The notes under the pieces are model-generated. The model was not told where the DNA came from. It was given only the letters and a program-made list of their open reading frames with translations, and did not search any database. From contig JAQUZV010000083.1 in assembly GCA_028691155.1 (NCBI GenBank), positions 1 to 8,205 on the forward strand: a stretch of DNA of 8,205 nucleotides, given 5' to 3'. A program made the translations under genes and the position numbers. Source of the stretch: Victivallales bacterium (lineage in GTDB: Bacteria > Verrucomicrobiota > Lentisphaeria > Victivallales > SZUA-371). Below are positions 1 to 5,114 of this stretch, in pieces (within the stretch, counting starts at the first letter, position 1; each line of letters starts with the position of its first letter).

Positions 1-58
1 CACAGCCCAGAAACACCATCACCAAAACTATCGGCAGCGATAATTTCCTAATCATCAT
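1..58 (-). CDS. Partial probable lipoprotein, N-terminal 19 codons only
   Basis: The reading frame enters from the left edge, and only its start is visible: MMIRKLSLPIVLVMVFLGC. It has a basic n-region (R4, K5), a hydrophobic stretch (residues 6-17) and a terminal L-G-C, which is the pattern of a type II (lipoprotein) signal peptide with Cys19 as the lipidated residue. The start at 58 is chosen because AGGGG (68-64, minus strand) lies 5 bases upstream; a second ATG at 55 is equally usable. The frame stays open upstream to an ATG at 202, which would add 48 residues. That ATG has no ribosome binding site and the added sequence does not look like a signal sequence, so it is disfavoured. The lipobox is slightly off consensus, with Phe at -3, so an inner-membrane anchor is the alternative. 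Nothing can be said of the mature protein. Confidence 0.6.
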   Translation of the reverse strand, partial: MMIRKLSLPIVLVMVFLGC

Positions 59-313
59 CCATGCCCCTATTTTGACTTGCGCCCGCGACGCCGTACCCGT
101 GGTTCGCGCAAAGAACCCCTTGCCATCGACCTCCCGCCGCACACCCCAAAACCATCCTTCTCCGCCTCTGATTTTGTTGTACCGCGATTCAATCTTCTTC
201 ATGGTTAAAATATTACCATCCTCTCATGAAAAAATTGCGGTAAGTGGAATTATTCCCAATCATGCCAGATCAATTAATGGCCCCCCTTTTAGCCAATCGG
301 ATCACGACTCAAC

Positions 314-335
314 TATAATCCCTCTTAAGATTATA
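314..335. repeat. Perfect 7-bp inverted repeat with TATAAT on both strands
   Basis: TATAATC (314-320) and GATTATA (329-335) are perfect inverted repeats around an 8-base centre. Each arm contains a consensus -10 hexamer, one per strand. It could be an operator dyad, or two overlapping divergent promoters. The dyad is seen directly; a regulatory role is inference. Confidence 0.4.
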
Positions 336-358
336 ATATCGAACGCGACAATATACAA
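330..358 (-). promoter_or_regulatory. Candidate sigma70-type promoter for the left-edge gene
   Basis: On the minus strand, TTGTAT (358-353) lies 17 bases before a perfect TATAAT (335-330). The -35 box matches TTGACA at only three positions. If used, it would give an untranslated leader of about 265 bases before the start at 58, which is long. AT-rich surroundings make chance matches likely. Confidence 0.3.
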
Positions 359-622
359 GCCAGATTTAATTCGAAATTCAATCCAAATGACTCGACGGCA
401 GTCCATAATCGCCGCAGGGAAAAATAATCCATCGCCATTGCCAATATTCGTATTTTGCCGCCATATGTCCCAATATCTCCTGTAACGGGAGAATACATGA
501 ATCTGGAAACCGTCCGGAACCGAAAGAAAACAGGCTTGCCGGCGACAACGCAGCCCCAAAATCATTATCAAACCGAAAGTGTAAACAACAGGGAAAAGAT
601 CGGATTGCAGAGGAGACCACAA

Positions 623-659
623 TTTCATCCCGGCGCCTCGTCGCCGGCTCCAAATGAAA
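623..659. repeat. Interrupted hairpin in intergenic DNA
   Basis: The outer arms TTTCAT (623-628) and ATGAAA (654-659) enclose inner arms CCGGCG (630-635) and CGCCGG (642-647) around the 6-base loop CCTCGT. One base separates the stems on the left and six on the right. No run of T follows on either strand, so it is not a typical intrinsic terminator. Its role is unknown. Confidence 0.4.
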
Positions 660-726
660 CCGTTCCACAAGTCCTATACAACGGCAAGACATTAAAAGAC
701 GGAAGCAATGTCGAAGCAACGCCGAC

Positions 727-765
727 AAAAAAAAACAGCAACCGGGGAGAAAGACCGGTTGCTGT
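727..765 (-). terminator. Rho-independent terminator of the DUF2807 gene
   Basis: An 11-bp perfect stem (735-745 with 755-765, ACAGCAACCGG / CCGGTTGCTGT) surrounds a 9-base loop. On the minus strand it is followed by nine T (735-727, the first of which can also pair in the stem). It starts 36 bases beyond the stop codon at 802. No T run follows on the plus strand, so it works in the minus direction only. Confidence 0.92.
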
Positions 766-801
766 AAATGTCTATCGCAACAAAATTTGCCGGGAATCGG
801 A

Positions 802-1566
802 TTATTCCGTATACTTCTTCAGTTCGGCCGCACCTTCCAAATCCTTCATAATCTTCACCGGCCGACCGGCATAAATAATTTCAGCCGCACCGGAAGCGGA
901 AACTTTCAGACGCTGCACCGCAAATACCTTGGCCTTCGATGCCCCGGACATATTGAGGTCGACCTTTTCCGTAATCAGATTCAACGCATTGAGTTCGCCG
1001 GCACCCTGCAACTCCCCGCGCATCAACAACGCTTTGCCCTTCAGGACCACCGAAGAGGCACCGAGAACCTTCATGGCCAGAATGTCGGCATCGACATTCT
1101 TGACGTTGACGATACTGCCGCCTTCGCAATAGAGACCGCGGAAATAAGGCATCCGGACGGAAATGACAATCTTATGATTCGAAGAATAAGGCTTGTCGGC
1201 ATAAATCATCAATTGTTCGCCACTCACCACCGTCTTCAGGTTGTCAAGCAAATTGGCATCGGCACTGACCTGTATTTCCGTTTTTTTGCCGCCGGCAGGT
1301 ACGATTTCCACATCAAACGCACCATTGATATTGACATAACTGCTGGCAAAAATTTCCCGGGAGTCGGAAACCACATTGCCGTCCCCTTTGATTTCACGAC
1401 TTTTGATGGAACCAACCTTGACCTGGGCGCCGGCTTTATCATCCTTGATAATCTCCACGTCCTTCTTAGTGTCATCATCACTGTCAGCATCCTGGGCTTT
1501 AACCGTCACCCCTCCGGCAATCAACGCCGCACAAAGAAAAACCACCATCCGATTTCCCAAAACCAT
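802..1566 (-). CDS. Exported DUF2807 / head-GIN-domain protein
   Basis: This 254-residue protein has an N-terminal Sec signal peptide (hydrophobic residues 8-21, likely cleavage V-K-A|Q after residue 24) and an acidic D/K-rich linker at about 26-46. A DUF2807 (putative auto-transporter adhesin, head GIN) domain covers about 70-245. Typical family features are the entry segment around 79-100 (YVNINGAFDVEIVPAG), the SGEQLMIYAD turn (115-124) and roughly 20-residue beta repeats with G-A or G-G turns: LGASSVVLKG (168-177), QGAGELNAL (187-195), MSGASKAKVFA (206-216) and ASGAAEIIYAG (224-234). The family is cell-surface or periplasmic, with a right-handed parallel beta fold. Its biochemical role is not established. 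GGAG (1576-1573) lies 6 bases before ATG. It appears monocistronic, with its own promoter and terminator. Confidence 0.85.
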   Translation of the reverse strand: MVLGNRMVVFLCAALIAGGVTVKAQDADSDDDTKKDVEIIKDDKAGAQVKVGSIKSREIKGDGNVVSDSREIFASSYVNINGAFDVEIVPAGGKKTEIQVSADANLLDNLKTVVSGEQLMIYADKPYSSNHKIVISVRMPYFRGLYCEGGSIVNVKNVDADILAMKVLGASSVVLKGKALLMRGELQGAGELNALNLITEKVDLNMSGASKAKVFAVQRLKVSASGAAEIIYAGRPVKIMKDLEGAAELKKYTE

Positions 1567-1648
1567 TTTTTTCTCCAGTTTTTACTTCATTTCCCCGGCA
1601 CGGTCCGGCGCCGGTTCCATCTTCATTCTCAATTGCCCTGCTTGCCGG

Positions 1649-1678
1649 ATTATATCTCATCCTCTCAAGCCATGAAAA
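1649..1678 (-). promoter_or_regulatory. Candidate sigma70 promoter for the DUF2807 gene
   Basis: On the minus strand, TTTTCA (1678-1673, four of six consensus matches) lies 18 bases before a perfect TATAAT (1654-1649). The predicted start near 1642 gives a leader of about 75 bases before ATG at 1566. The spacer holds TGAGAGGATG, which also occurs on the same strand at 226-217, upstream of the left-edge gene. Confidence 0.5.
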
Positions 1679-1818
1679 CAGCAATGCCGCCGTCAGCCGG
1701 AATGTGACAATATTATTCCCGCCGACAGGGTTACTCTACACGTAAAACCCGTCCGCATCAACAACACTCCAAATTTTTCACCCAAAAAAAATGCAATATT
1801 CCCGTTATTTATCCCTGA

Positions 1819-2613
1819 TTATCGTTTTTTTCGGAATTTTGTCCCGGTTCCGGCCGATCCGATGGCCGCCGCCAGCGCTCCCGGGTCAATTCCATGCCGC
1901 TTCAGCCAAATTGCCACCACCGCCACTTCCCCCACCGCCTGCAATTTGACCAGAAGAGGCCGGCGCAGATAAAAATCGGCTCGAAACCCGGCAACATTCC
2001 GTCCGTAAAGCATCATAATTTTCCGCTCCCGCGCCGACGGCTCCGCATATTCGAAACGCCCCTGCTCCCGTACCGCAGTGGCGGAATATGGCAGCAGGGT
2101 GATTTCCAGTTTGACGCGACGGCATTGCAATACCCGGCTATTGCGCTCCAGACGGTAACGAAAATTCAGCAGCAGGCAAATATTGCCGCCGGACCCGTCG
2201 GGGACTCCGACCGGCCGGAACTTCGGGTCGACCTCGCAGCCGTGGGGCAACAACTCAAGACGGCCGAACAAAATATTGCCGATGTAACCCATGCTTTCCA
2301 CCACCAGAGGATAATGACTGTCGTCGGCCGGCAATACGGCCGCCCCCCCCATTCCCGACCGATAACGGAAATCGCCATCTTCCGCCACCCGGTGGAAAAC
2401 CGCCGCCGCCGCCCCGGCCGCCAGCGGCAGCGGATAGGATAGGGAATGGTCGATGATCAGCGCATTGTCCTCCGGCCGGTAAACCACCTGCCGGACCGGA
2501 ACCGCGCCGAAATCGCCCTCGAAGGTCATTTCGCCGGGAATGACATTATCGGAACGGGACGTTGCCGCCGCCCCAAGCAGCAGCAACATCATTCCGACCC
2601 AATATGATTTCAT
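1819..2613 (-). CDS. Exported protein of unknown function downstream of sodN
   Basis: I do not recognise this 264-residue protein. From the chosen ATG it begins MKSYWVGMMLLLLGAAATSR, a short basic start and a hydrophobic core at 4-17 typical of a Sec signal peptide, with cleavage probably near residues 16-21. The mature part looks beta-rich and has three Cys (126, 146, 164), a Gly-rich turn (140-143), and a basic Lys/Arg C-terminus. No catalytic motif is evident. The start at 2613 has GGA (2621-2619) 5 bases upstream; the ATG at 2619 (two residues longer) is possible, while longer in-frame starts would overlap sodN. It begins 16 bases after the sodN stop, so it is almost certainly co-transcribed with sodN. 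No clear intrinsic terminator is seen after the stop; only an eight-T run without a stem lies at 1791-1784. Confidence 0.72.
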   Translation of the reverse strand: MKSYWVGMMLLLLGAAATSRSDNVIPGEMTFEGDFGAVPVRQVVYRPEDNALIIDHSLSYPLPLAAGAAAAVFHRVAEDGDFRYRSGMGGAAVLPADDSHYPLVVESMGYIGNILFGRLELLPHGCEVDPKFRPVGVPDGSGGNICLLLNFRYRLERNSRVLQCRRVKLEITLLPYSATAVREQGRFEYAEPSARERKIMMLYGRNVAGFRADFYLRRPLLVKLQAVGEVAVVAIWLKRHGIDPGALAAAIGSAGTGTKFRKKR

Positions 2614-2629
2614 GGTCATCCGTTTACCA

Positions 2630-3142
2630 TCATTTATGCGCCGCCGCCGCTCCATGCCGCTGCTCATGGGACGCCGCCGCCCGGCCCTGATATGATGCCC
2701 GGAACGCCTGCAGCAGTTCGCGCAACTTGTCCACTACGACCGGATCCGTGGATTGTTTGGCCTTCATGGCATAAACCGACAACTCATGCAGCAGCGTCAG
2801 CTCGCGGATATATTTGTCATACGCCGGATTACCGGCAGCCGTCGGTTTGATTCGTTGCGTCAGGAAATACTGCCACACGATCTCCTGGATTTTTACGGCG
2901 TGTTCATCCTTATTGTTGATCCAGCGCACCAATTGATTATAATCGACGGGACGGGCCGCTTCCGCGGCTTTGATCCCGGCAAGGCTTTTGGCGATGGTGT
3001 CGATATGTTCCGACATCATGGCCAAACGCAGGTCGTCATGGTAAATTCCGCAGGGAATTTCGCAGTGCGCCATGAGGGTTGTACCGCCGGACAGAAAAAT
3101 CAGTCCTACCACTACCAGTTGCCGTAATTTTTTCCTCGTCAT
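2630..3142 (-). CDS. sodN: Nickel superoxide dismutase, Sec-exported form
   Basis: It converts superoxide to oxygen and hydrogen peroxide at a nickel centre. The 170-residue precursor starts MTRKKLRQLVVVGLIFLSGG and has a Sec signal peptide with likely cleavage L-M-A|H after residue 25. The mature N-terminus would then be HCEIPCGIY, matching the nickel hook HCDLPCGVY: His1, Cys2 and Cys6 bind Ni, and Tyr9 is conserved, while position 3 is Glu in place of Asp. The four-helix bundle follows, with the family block YFLTQRIKP (precursor residues 92-100). The mature length of about 145 residues is a little above the classical enzyme, mostly from a His-containing tail. GGGAGG (3153-3148) sits 5 bases before ATG 3142; the in-frame extension to 3295 is rejected because it would overlap the upstream gene. 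It lies 40 bases after the SGNH-like gene and 16 before the next gene. Periplasmic location is inferred. Confidence 0.93.
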   Translation of the reverse strand: MTRKKLRQLVVVGLIFLSGGTTLMAHCEIPCGIYHDDLRLAMMSEHIDTIAKSLAGIKAAEAARPVDYNQLVRWINNKDEHAVKIQEIVWQYFLTQRIKPTAAGNPAYDKYIRELTLLHELSVYAMKAKQSTDPVVVDKLRELLQAFRASYQGRAAASHEQRHGAAAAHK

Positions 3143-3182
3143 GTTATCCTCCCGACATTTTCCGCCTTTCGGCGATTTGCGA

Positions 3183-4619
3183 TTATTTGGCCTGGAAATA
3201 AACCCCGGCAAAACGCACGGTAGATTTCCAGCCGCCCAGGGCCATGCTTCCTTTGCGCTCGGCAAGAGCCGCAGGAATTTCCCGTTCCGCGACAATATTG
3301 CGATCGATGGCCCAAATTACCCGGTTGTCCCGGATCACCACCTGAAACCGGTGTTCCCGGCCTCCCAGACGGACCGGGCAATGATATTTATAGGCTTCGC
3401 CGTTCACCAGCAAAAGGCAGCCGCTTTCCGCCGCCACCCCACCCAGGCCAAGTTTCGGCCGGACCGTATTGCTCCAGTCCGTATTGAGGTACCAACTGAT
3501 ATTGTCGCCGCCGACCAGTTGCGCTTTGAACTCCAATTCCGTAACGCAATACAAACCGCGATACATGGCCACCGCCGGCGTCCCCGACGGCACCAGCAAT
3601 CCTTTGCCCTCTTCCGGAATCAACGACGCCGAGGAGCCGAACAGCACCCAGGGGCGATAATCCTGAATCCGGTCGAAACGGTAAAGACGCCGCACCGCCG
3701 TCGTTGCCGACGCACGTTTCTGTCCGGTAACCGGCGCCGCCGCCATGGCGACCGGAGTGAAGGCGTTGCCGCCTTTTTCCGGCGGCGTCCAGCCGGCAAC
3801 CACCGCCAGCATCCACCAGAAGGCCCGGCCCTTGAGCAGGGCACAAAGCGGATGGGTATTGACGGCGGACGGCGGCATGGTCATTTGTGCCACGGAATTT
3901 CGGGCCAGCCACTCCTGAGCCCAGTTGTATTTTTTACCGTTGAGGGAAAAATCACATTTGCCGTTGCAGAACAGCGGCATGAAATTGGTATCGCCGCCGG
4001 GCGAAAAACTCTCGATATCGGCAAAATCGAACAACAACTTGTGATTTTTCCGGCAATAGTCCCGAATTTCCTCATTACGTTCGTGCAGCGTGCCTTTGGG
4101 TCCGGTTCCATCAAGAGAACCGGTCATATAGACAAATTTCACCTCCGGATATTTTTTCTCGAGACGATTCATGGCCCGCAGATAATCCTCCACCTCCCGA
4201 TAGGTGGCGGTACTGAGCTGTCGTCCCCAGGCCCAGACCACCATATTGCGGCCGCGCCCCGGCCCGTCCAGCAGCTTGATCGTATTTTCTTCCCACACGC
4301 AATGTTTGAAATCCCCCAAATCGCCGGGAGGAATATTATCCCAGACCGAAAGCGCATCGGGTTTGTTTTCCCGGTACGAGGAAGTAAAGTTGAATTTGAC
4401 CGGGTTGTCCTGACGCAAAGCCTGCATCCCGGTAATGATCTGACTGCCGTTGGCGCTGTGCCCGTACGCCACCCGTAACTCTTTACGAACCTTTTCCAAA
4501 GTGGCCGTGGGAATCAGATTGACATCGATGCAATTGTGATCGACAATCTGGGCGGAGAGAATTCCGCCCAGAAAAAAACATGCCGCTGCCGTTGCCATCG
4601 CATAATAACTTCCTGCCAT
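3183..4619 (-). CDS. Secreted SGNH-hydrolase-like protein with C-terminal jelly-roll-like domain
   Basis: This 478-residue exported protein has a signal peptide at 1-23 (hydrophobic 7-21, L-S-A|Q). Residues about 35-278 resemble the SGNH/GDSL-like group: YGHSANGSQ (52-60) near the start, VVWAWGRQLS (127-136), FVYMTGSLDGTG (162-173), the conserved stretch around LHERNEEIRDYC (178-189), FDFADIES (197-204), and a C-terminal NTHPLCALLKGRAFWWM block (254-270) with His256. After a linker at about 280-308, residues 310-478 form a beta-rich domain like concanavalin-A/LamG-type carbohydrate-binding modules. An envelope role on a glycan or ester is plausible, but I cannot assign a nucleophile (Ser55 and Ser59 are candidates), so activity is uncertain. 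GGAG (4630-4627) lies 7 bases before ATG. It is the first gene of the operon with sodN. Confidence 0.75.
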   Translation of the reverse strand: MAGSYYAMATAAACFFLGGILSAQIVDHNCIDVNLIPTATLEKVRKELRVAYGHSANGSQIITGMQALRQDNPVKFNFTSSYRENKPDALSVWDNIPPGDLGDFKHCVWEENTIKLLDGPGRGRNMVVWAWGRQLSTATYREVEDYLRAMNRLEKKYPEVKFVYMTGSLDGTGPKGTLHERNEEIRDYCRKNHKLLFDFADIESFSPGGDTNFMPLFCNGKCDFSLNGKKYNWAQEWLARNSVAQMTMPPSAVNTHPLCALLKGRAFWWMLAVVAGWTPPEKGGNAFTPVAMAAAPVTGQKRASATTAVRRLYRFDRIQDYRPWVLFGSSASLIPEEGKGLLVPSGTPAVAMYRGLYCVTELEFKAQLVGGDNISWYLNTDWSNTVRPKLGLGGVAAESGCLLLVNGEAYKYHCPVRLGGREHRFQVVIRDNRVIWAIDRNIVAEREIPAALAERKGSMALGGWKSTVRFAGVYFQAK

Positions 4620-4667
4620 TATCGCTCTCCTTAACTGGCGTCTTCACAAGGATTAACATAAACATCA

Positions 4668-4781
4668 CCCCGGCTTGACTCCGCACCGTGCCCGCACAAC
4701 CGGCCATTCGCCATGGGGAAGCCAAACCTCACCGGATCCGGCAGCACCGGGCCGGGGTTGAGTCAACGGGTACGATCCGAT
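4668..4781 (-). promoter_or_regulatory. Candidate structured RNA leader of the sodN operon
   Basis: Several complementary segments lie in the predicted leader. TTGACTC (4766-4760) pairs with GAGTCAA (4681-4675), and ACCCCGGC (4758-4751) pairs with GCCGGGGT (4674-4667). Their order is interlocked rather than nested. An alternative set is CCGGCC (4755-4750) with GGCCGG (4705-4700), and GGATC (4778-4774) with GATCC (4738-4734). Two local hairpins would lie inside it: CGG/CCG (4749-4747 with 4741-4739) and GGTGAGG/CTTCCCC (4733-4727 with 4721-4715). ATGGCGAAT (4714-4706) joins the second hairpin to GGCCGG. The complementarity is observed. A regulatory or catalytic RNA is inference, and DNA operators are an alternative. 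Confidence 0.3.
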
Positions 4782-4834
4782 AAACGGAGCAACGTTGGCG
4801 CCGCAAGATATTATTTTAATCGGTTCCCTAATAT

Positions 4835-4863
4835 ATAATATGGCAAAGAATCCGCTAATGCAA
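4835..4863 (-). promoter_or_regulatory. Candidate promoter of the SGNH-sodN operon
   Basis: On the minus strand, TTGCAT (4863-4858) lies 17 bases before TATTAT (4840-4835), which matches the -10 consensus at five of six positions. The -35 matches at three. The predicted start near 4828 leaves a leader of about 208 bases before ATG at 4619. Confidence 0.38.
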
Positions 4864-5081
4864 GTATTTTTTTACGACAAACTTAACTCAATTTGCAACC
4901 GTTCTGCCCTTCCGACCGGTTGCCGGGAAATTTATTTCAGCGATATTTTTGCCGGTAAAGTGGAAAAAAACCGGAAAAATGGCATTATTACCCATGGTGT
5001 CGAAGTCTTCGCGCATCATGCGGCATGAACCGGAGTTCTTATTTTCAGCACCGCCGGCAACAAACGATTTTAACATGATTT

Positions 5082-5090
5082 TGAGATAAT
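5082..5090 (+). promoter_or_regulatory. Candidate extended -10 promoter of the kinase operon
   Basis: TGAGATAAT fits the extended -10 pattern TGn-TATAAT with one mismatch. There is no good -35 box at 16-18 bases. Transcription from about 5097 would leave a short leader carrying the ribosome binding site at 5102-5108. Confidence 0.38.
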
Positions 5091-5114
5091 ACCGACAATA
5101 CGGAGGAGTCAGCC

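Larger units (their letters stand above)
59..726. other. Gene-free, AT-rich intergenic stretch
   Basis: I find no convincing gene here. Open frames exist on both strands (about 72-485, 455-874, 302-670, 378-728), but they lack ribosome binding sites or run through the terminator at 727-765, and their translations look like random sequence. Base composition is clearly lower in GC than the genes. The stretch contains an inverted repeat with a TATAAT on each strand (314-335), a candidate minus-strand promoter (330-358) for the gene at 58, and a hairpin (623-659). It probably acts as the long upstream region of the left-edge gene, or is a decayed remnant. Confidence 0.6.
4620..5114. other. Divergent intergenic region between two operons
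   Basis: These 495 bases separate the minus-strand sodN operon from the plus-strand kinase operon. The right half is AT-rich and holds candidate promoters for both directions. The left half is GC-rich and forms the leader of the sodN operon. Small open frames (4840-5028 plus, 4888-5076 minus) have no ribosome binding site and are not called. A minor inverted repeat (TTTTTGCCGG at 4946-4955, CCGGAAAAA at 4971-4979) is seen. Confidence 0.6.

Noticed and set aside
59..202. 48-residue N-terminal extension of the left-edge gene from ATG 202
   Set aside because: The frame is open, but there is no ribosome binding site at 202 and the extension would bury the lipoprotein signal. The start at 58 has AGGGG at proper spacing.
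302..670. Minus-strand open frames in the AT-rich intergenic stretch (also 378-728)
   Set aside because: They are Trp- and Arg-rich random-looking translations with no convincing start signal, and they overlap each other in different frames.
455..874. Possible small plus-strand gene with ATG at 497 preceded by GGGAGA
   Set aside because: The Shine-Dalgarno match is fair, but the frame runs through the minus-strand terminator and into the 3' end of the DUF2807 gene, and the translation has no folded-protein character.
787..1707. Open frame of 306 codons on the plus strand
   Set aside because: It is antisense to the DUF2807 gene. The minus frame has a signal peptide, a domain match, a ribosome binding site, a promoter and a terminator, while this frame has none.
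1740..1818. Intrinsic terminator after the last gene of the sodN operon
   Set aside because: An eight-T run exists on the minus strand (1791-1784), but no stable stem precedes it.
3143..3295. N-terminal extension of sodN to an ATG at 3295
   Set aside because: It would overlap the end of the SGNH-like gene. ATG 3142 has a strong ribosome binding site and begins a proper signal peptide.
3072..4478. Open frame of 468 codons on the plus strand
   Set aside because: It lies antisense to the SGNH-like gene and the start of sodN. It lacks a ribosome binding site, and its translation is rich in Arg, His and Pro with no family resemblance. It is a shadow of GC-rich coding DNA.
4620..4781. Known riboswitch in the sodN leader (cobalamin, NiCo, SAM and others considered)
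   Set aside because: None of the conserved core sequences I know for these classes is present. Only unassigned complementary segments remain, reported as a finding.
4795..5076. Small open frames in the divergent intergenic region on both strands
   Set aside because: There is no ribosome binding site, no recognisable domain, and the DNA is AT-rich promoter-like sequence.
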